Shown: piece by piece, positions 22,160-23,973 of the stretch
Position numbering within the stretch: position 1 is the stretch's first letter
Layout: every line of letters begins with the position of its first letter
Source of the DNA: JACPDD01 sp040900105
Lineage (GTDB): Bacteria > Patescibacteriota > Microgenomatia > Levybacterales > UBA12049
Assembly (NCBI GenBank): GCA_040900105.1
Contig: JBBDZP010000034.1
Location: 1-23,973 of the forward strand
Direction of reading: 5' to 3'
DNA length: 23,973 nt
Translations under genes and position numbers: made by a program
Notes under the pieces: model-generated
Seen by the model: the letters and a program-made list of their open reading frames with translations, nothing else
What the model was told of the DNA's origin: nothing
Database searches by the model: none

Positions 22160-23973
22160 TTAGCTCACTACTTCTCCTTCAACAGGTTCTTCGTCCTTTT
22201 TACTGTCTGAAGCTTCTTCCTCTTTTTTCTTTTCCGAACCTTCCTCTGTTGTTTGTTGGGTGTTGTCAGTTGATTGTTGCCCTTGGCTATACATAGCTGC
22301 TCCTACTTTTTGGAGAACATCAGACAGTTCTTTTGTTTTAGTCTCAAGTTCTTCTTTTGAACCGGTATCCAGAATTGCTTTAAGAGCAGTAACTTTTTCC
22401 TCAACTTCTTTTTTGTCAACTTCCGGAACTTTGTCTCCAGCATCGCCCAAAGTTTTCTCAGCAGTGAATATAAGAGAGTCTGCCTGGTTTCTGGCTTCAA
22501 CTTTTTCTTTCTTTTCCGCGTCCTCTGCTGCGTGAGCCTGCGCATCTTTTTGCATTTTCTCAACTTCTTCTTTAGAAAGCCCTGTTGAACCGGTGATTTT
22601 GATACTTTGCTCTTTTCCTGTTGCCTTATCTTTTGCTTTTACGGAAAGGATTCCTGAAGCATCTATGTCAAATGAAACTTCAATTTGAGGAACTCCTCTG
22701 GGAGCAGGTGGGATTCCGTCCAAAACAAATCGGCCAAGGGATTTGTTGTCCGTTGCCATCGGGCGCTCTCCCTGGAGAACATTTATTTCAACTTGAGTTT
22801 GATTGTCTGCAGCAGTTGAGAAAACCTGTGATTTTGAAGTTGGGATAGTTGTATTTCTTTCTATCAAAGGGGTTGAAACCCCGCCTAGCGTCTCTATACC
22901 CAAGGTCAAAGGAGTTACATCCAAAAGCAGTACATCTTTTACTTCTCCGCCTAATACTCCACCCTGAATTGCCGCTCCTATTGCAACAACTTCATCCGGA
23001 TTAACAGATTTATTAGGCTCTTTTCCAAAGAATTTAGTTACTGTCTCAACAATCTTTGGCATTCTGGTCATTCCACCAACCAAAACTATCTCATCAACAT
23101 CAGAAGCTTTTACTTTTGCATCTTTTAAGGCAAGCTCAACCGGCTTTATTGTTTTCTGAATTAAGTCATCAACTATCTGCTCTAACTTTGGCCTGGTCAA
23201 CTTCATGGTTAAATGAAGCGGTCCAGCGCTTCCTTGAGTTATAAATGGTTGGTTAATTTCTGCCTCTTGCGCAGTTGAGAGTTCTATTTTTGCTTTTTCA
23301 GCAGATTCTCTGAGTCTCTGAAGCGCCTGTGGATCTTTTCTTAAATCTACATTATTTTCTTTTTGGAACTCATCCGCAAGGAAATTAATGATTGCCTGAT
23401 CAAAATCGTCTCCGCCCAAATGCGTGTCTCCGTTTGTAGACTTTACTTCGTAAACGCCTTCTCCAAGTTCAAGAATTGAAATATCAAATGTTCCGCCGCC
23501 CAAATCATAAACTGCAATTGTATGCGCGTTTTTCTTATCAAGTCCGTATGCAAGCGCGGCGGCGGTAGGCTCATTTATAATACGTAGTACCTCAAGGCCG
23601 GCAATTTCTCCAGCTTGTTTTGTAGCTTGCCTTTGAGAATCATCAAAGTATGCAGGGACTGTAATTACAGCCTGGGTTACCTTACTACCTAAATAGCTTT
23701 CTGCGTCTGCCTTAATCTTTTGAAGAATCATTGCTGAAACTTCTTGAGGAGTTAATGTTTTACCGTCAACCTCAACAACCGCCACTGCGCTGCGGCCTTC
23801 TTTAACAGTATATGGAAGCCACTTCATGTCCCTTTGCACGGACTCATCTTTAAACCTCTTTCCCATAAGTCTTTTTATTGAGAAGACTGTTGTCTTAGGC
23901 TTTAGAATAAGCTGTCTCTTTGCCACATCCCCAACAACATGAGAAATCGGGTCAACAACCGACGGTATAACGT
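22160..23973 (-). CDS. dnaK: Molecular chaperone DnaK (Hsp70), N-terminus outside window
   Basis: ATP-driven chaperone working with DnaJ. The frame stays open past the GTG at 23926 to the window edge at 23971 (VIPSVVDPISHVVGDVAKRQ), so the true start lies beyond the window and about 35-45 residues are missing, including the first phosphate-binding loop. The ATPase domain has NEPTAAALAYG, VYDLGGGTFDIS and VGGMTRMPKI; the substrate-binding domain has DVTPLTLGIETLGG and FDIDASGILSVKAKDKATGK. The helical lid is complete and ends in a low-complexity Gln/Glu/Lys tail (SQGQQSTDNTQQTTEEGSE) with final GEVVS rather than the classic EEVKD. It is upstream of dnaJ in the same direction. 603 residues are visible. 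Confidence 0.96.
   Translation of the reverse strand, partial: VIPSVVDPISHVVGDVAKRQLILKPKTTVFSIKRLMGKRFKDESVQRDMKWLPYTVKEGRSAVAVVEVDGKTLTPQEVSAMILQKIKADAESYLGSKVTQAVITVPAYFDDSQRQATKQAGEIAGLEVLRIINEPTAAALAYGLDKKNAHTIAVYDLGGGTFDISILELGEGVYEVKSTNGDTHLGGDDFDQAIINFLADEFQKENNVDLRKDPQALQRLRESAEKAKIELSTAQEAEINQPFITQGSAGPLHLTMKLTRPKLEQIVDDLIQKTIKPVELALKDAKVKASDVDEIVLVGGMTRMPKIVETVTKFFGKEPNKSVNPDEVVAIGAAIQGGVLGGEVKDVLLLDVTPLTLGIETLGGVSTPLIERNTTIPTSKSQVFSTAADNQTQVEINVLQGERPMATDNKSLGRFVLDGIPPAPRGVPQIEVSFDIDASGILSVKAKDKATGKEQSIKITGSTGLSKEEVEKMQKDAQAHAAEDAEKKEKVEARNQADSLIFTAEKTLGDAGDKVPEVDKKEVEEKVTALKAILDTGSKEELETKTKELSDVLQKVGAAMYSQGQQSTDNTQQTTEEGSEKKKEEEASDSKKDEEPVEGEVVS

Noticed and set aside
1..23973. 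CRISPR array, transposase, integrase or phage genes
   Set aside because: No regularly spaced repeats and no such protein families were seen.

Overview
The window looks like a piece of a small, streamlined bacterial genome from the Candidate Phyla Radiation (Patescibacteria), most likely the Microgenomates side. This is inferred from gene content, not from a marker tree. The pointers are a short alanyl-tRNA synthetase without its C-terminal domain, an actin-like plus baseplate-J membrane protein next to a sortase, an archaeal-style AMP phosphorylase-like enzyme, an IF-2 reduced to its core, very tight spacing (stop and start codons overlapping or 1-15 nt apart), and small GC-rich repeats sitting in frame inside genes. 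The sequence is a scaffold: 100 N at 13546-13645 mark an assembly gap.

Layout. 1-1085: two unrecognised genes, divergently arranged, the first cut by the window edge. 1108-8208 (+): one tight run of alaS, an actin-like/baseplate-J membrane protein, a sortase, an AMP/thymidine phosphorylase-family enzyme and mltG. From 8210 to the end every gene is on the minus strand. 8210-8792: two small membrane proteins. 8793-9132: a non-coding stretch with an AT-rich repeat and a possibly structured element. 9133-11864: a RodZ-like protein and FtsK. 11890-20355, read right to left: nusA, infB, a degenerate DHH-phosphoesterase-like gene, rpsO, pnp, [gap], rnj. 20399-22092, read right to left: dnaJ, a small membrane protein and a Nudix gene. 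22160-23973: dnaK, missing its N-terminus at the window edge.

How the genes fit together. The nusA to rnj block is a reduced form of the common bacterial nusA-infB-rbfA-nrnA-truB-rpsO-pnp cluster and couples transcription elongation, translation initiation and RNA decay; rbfA and truB are absent from it. The DHH member appears to have lost its catalytic residues and DHHA1 domain and carries a disordered Gln/Arg-rich tail, as does the PNPase. The plus-strand block groups cell-envelope functions (surface protein, sortase, MltG) with two metabolic enzymes. ftsK and the RodZ-like gene form a division and shape pair. dnaK and dnaJ form the chaperone block.

The two most notable patterns are: (1) several genes (339 gene, alaS, ftsK, dnaJ, nearly nusA) have a good -10 box only 6-9 nt before the ATG, which predicts leaderless or near-leaderless mRNAs; and (2) short GC-rich repeats are inserted in frame in alaS, pnp, the DHH-like gene and infB. 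I saw no CRISPR array, tRNA, rRNA, phage or transposase. No clearly new defence or mobile system is visible.
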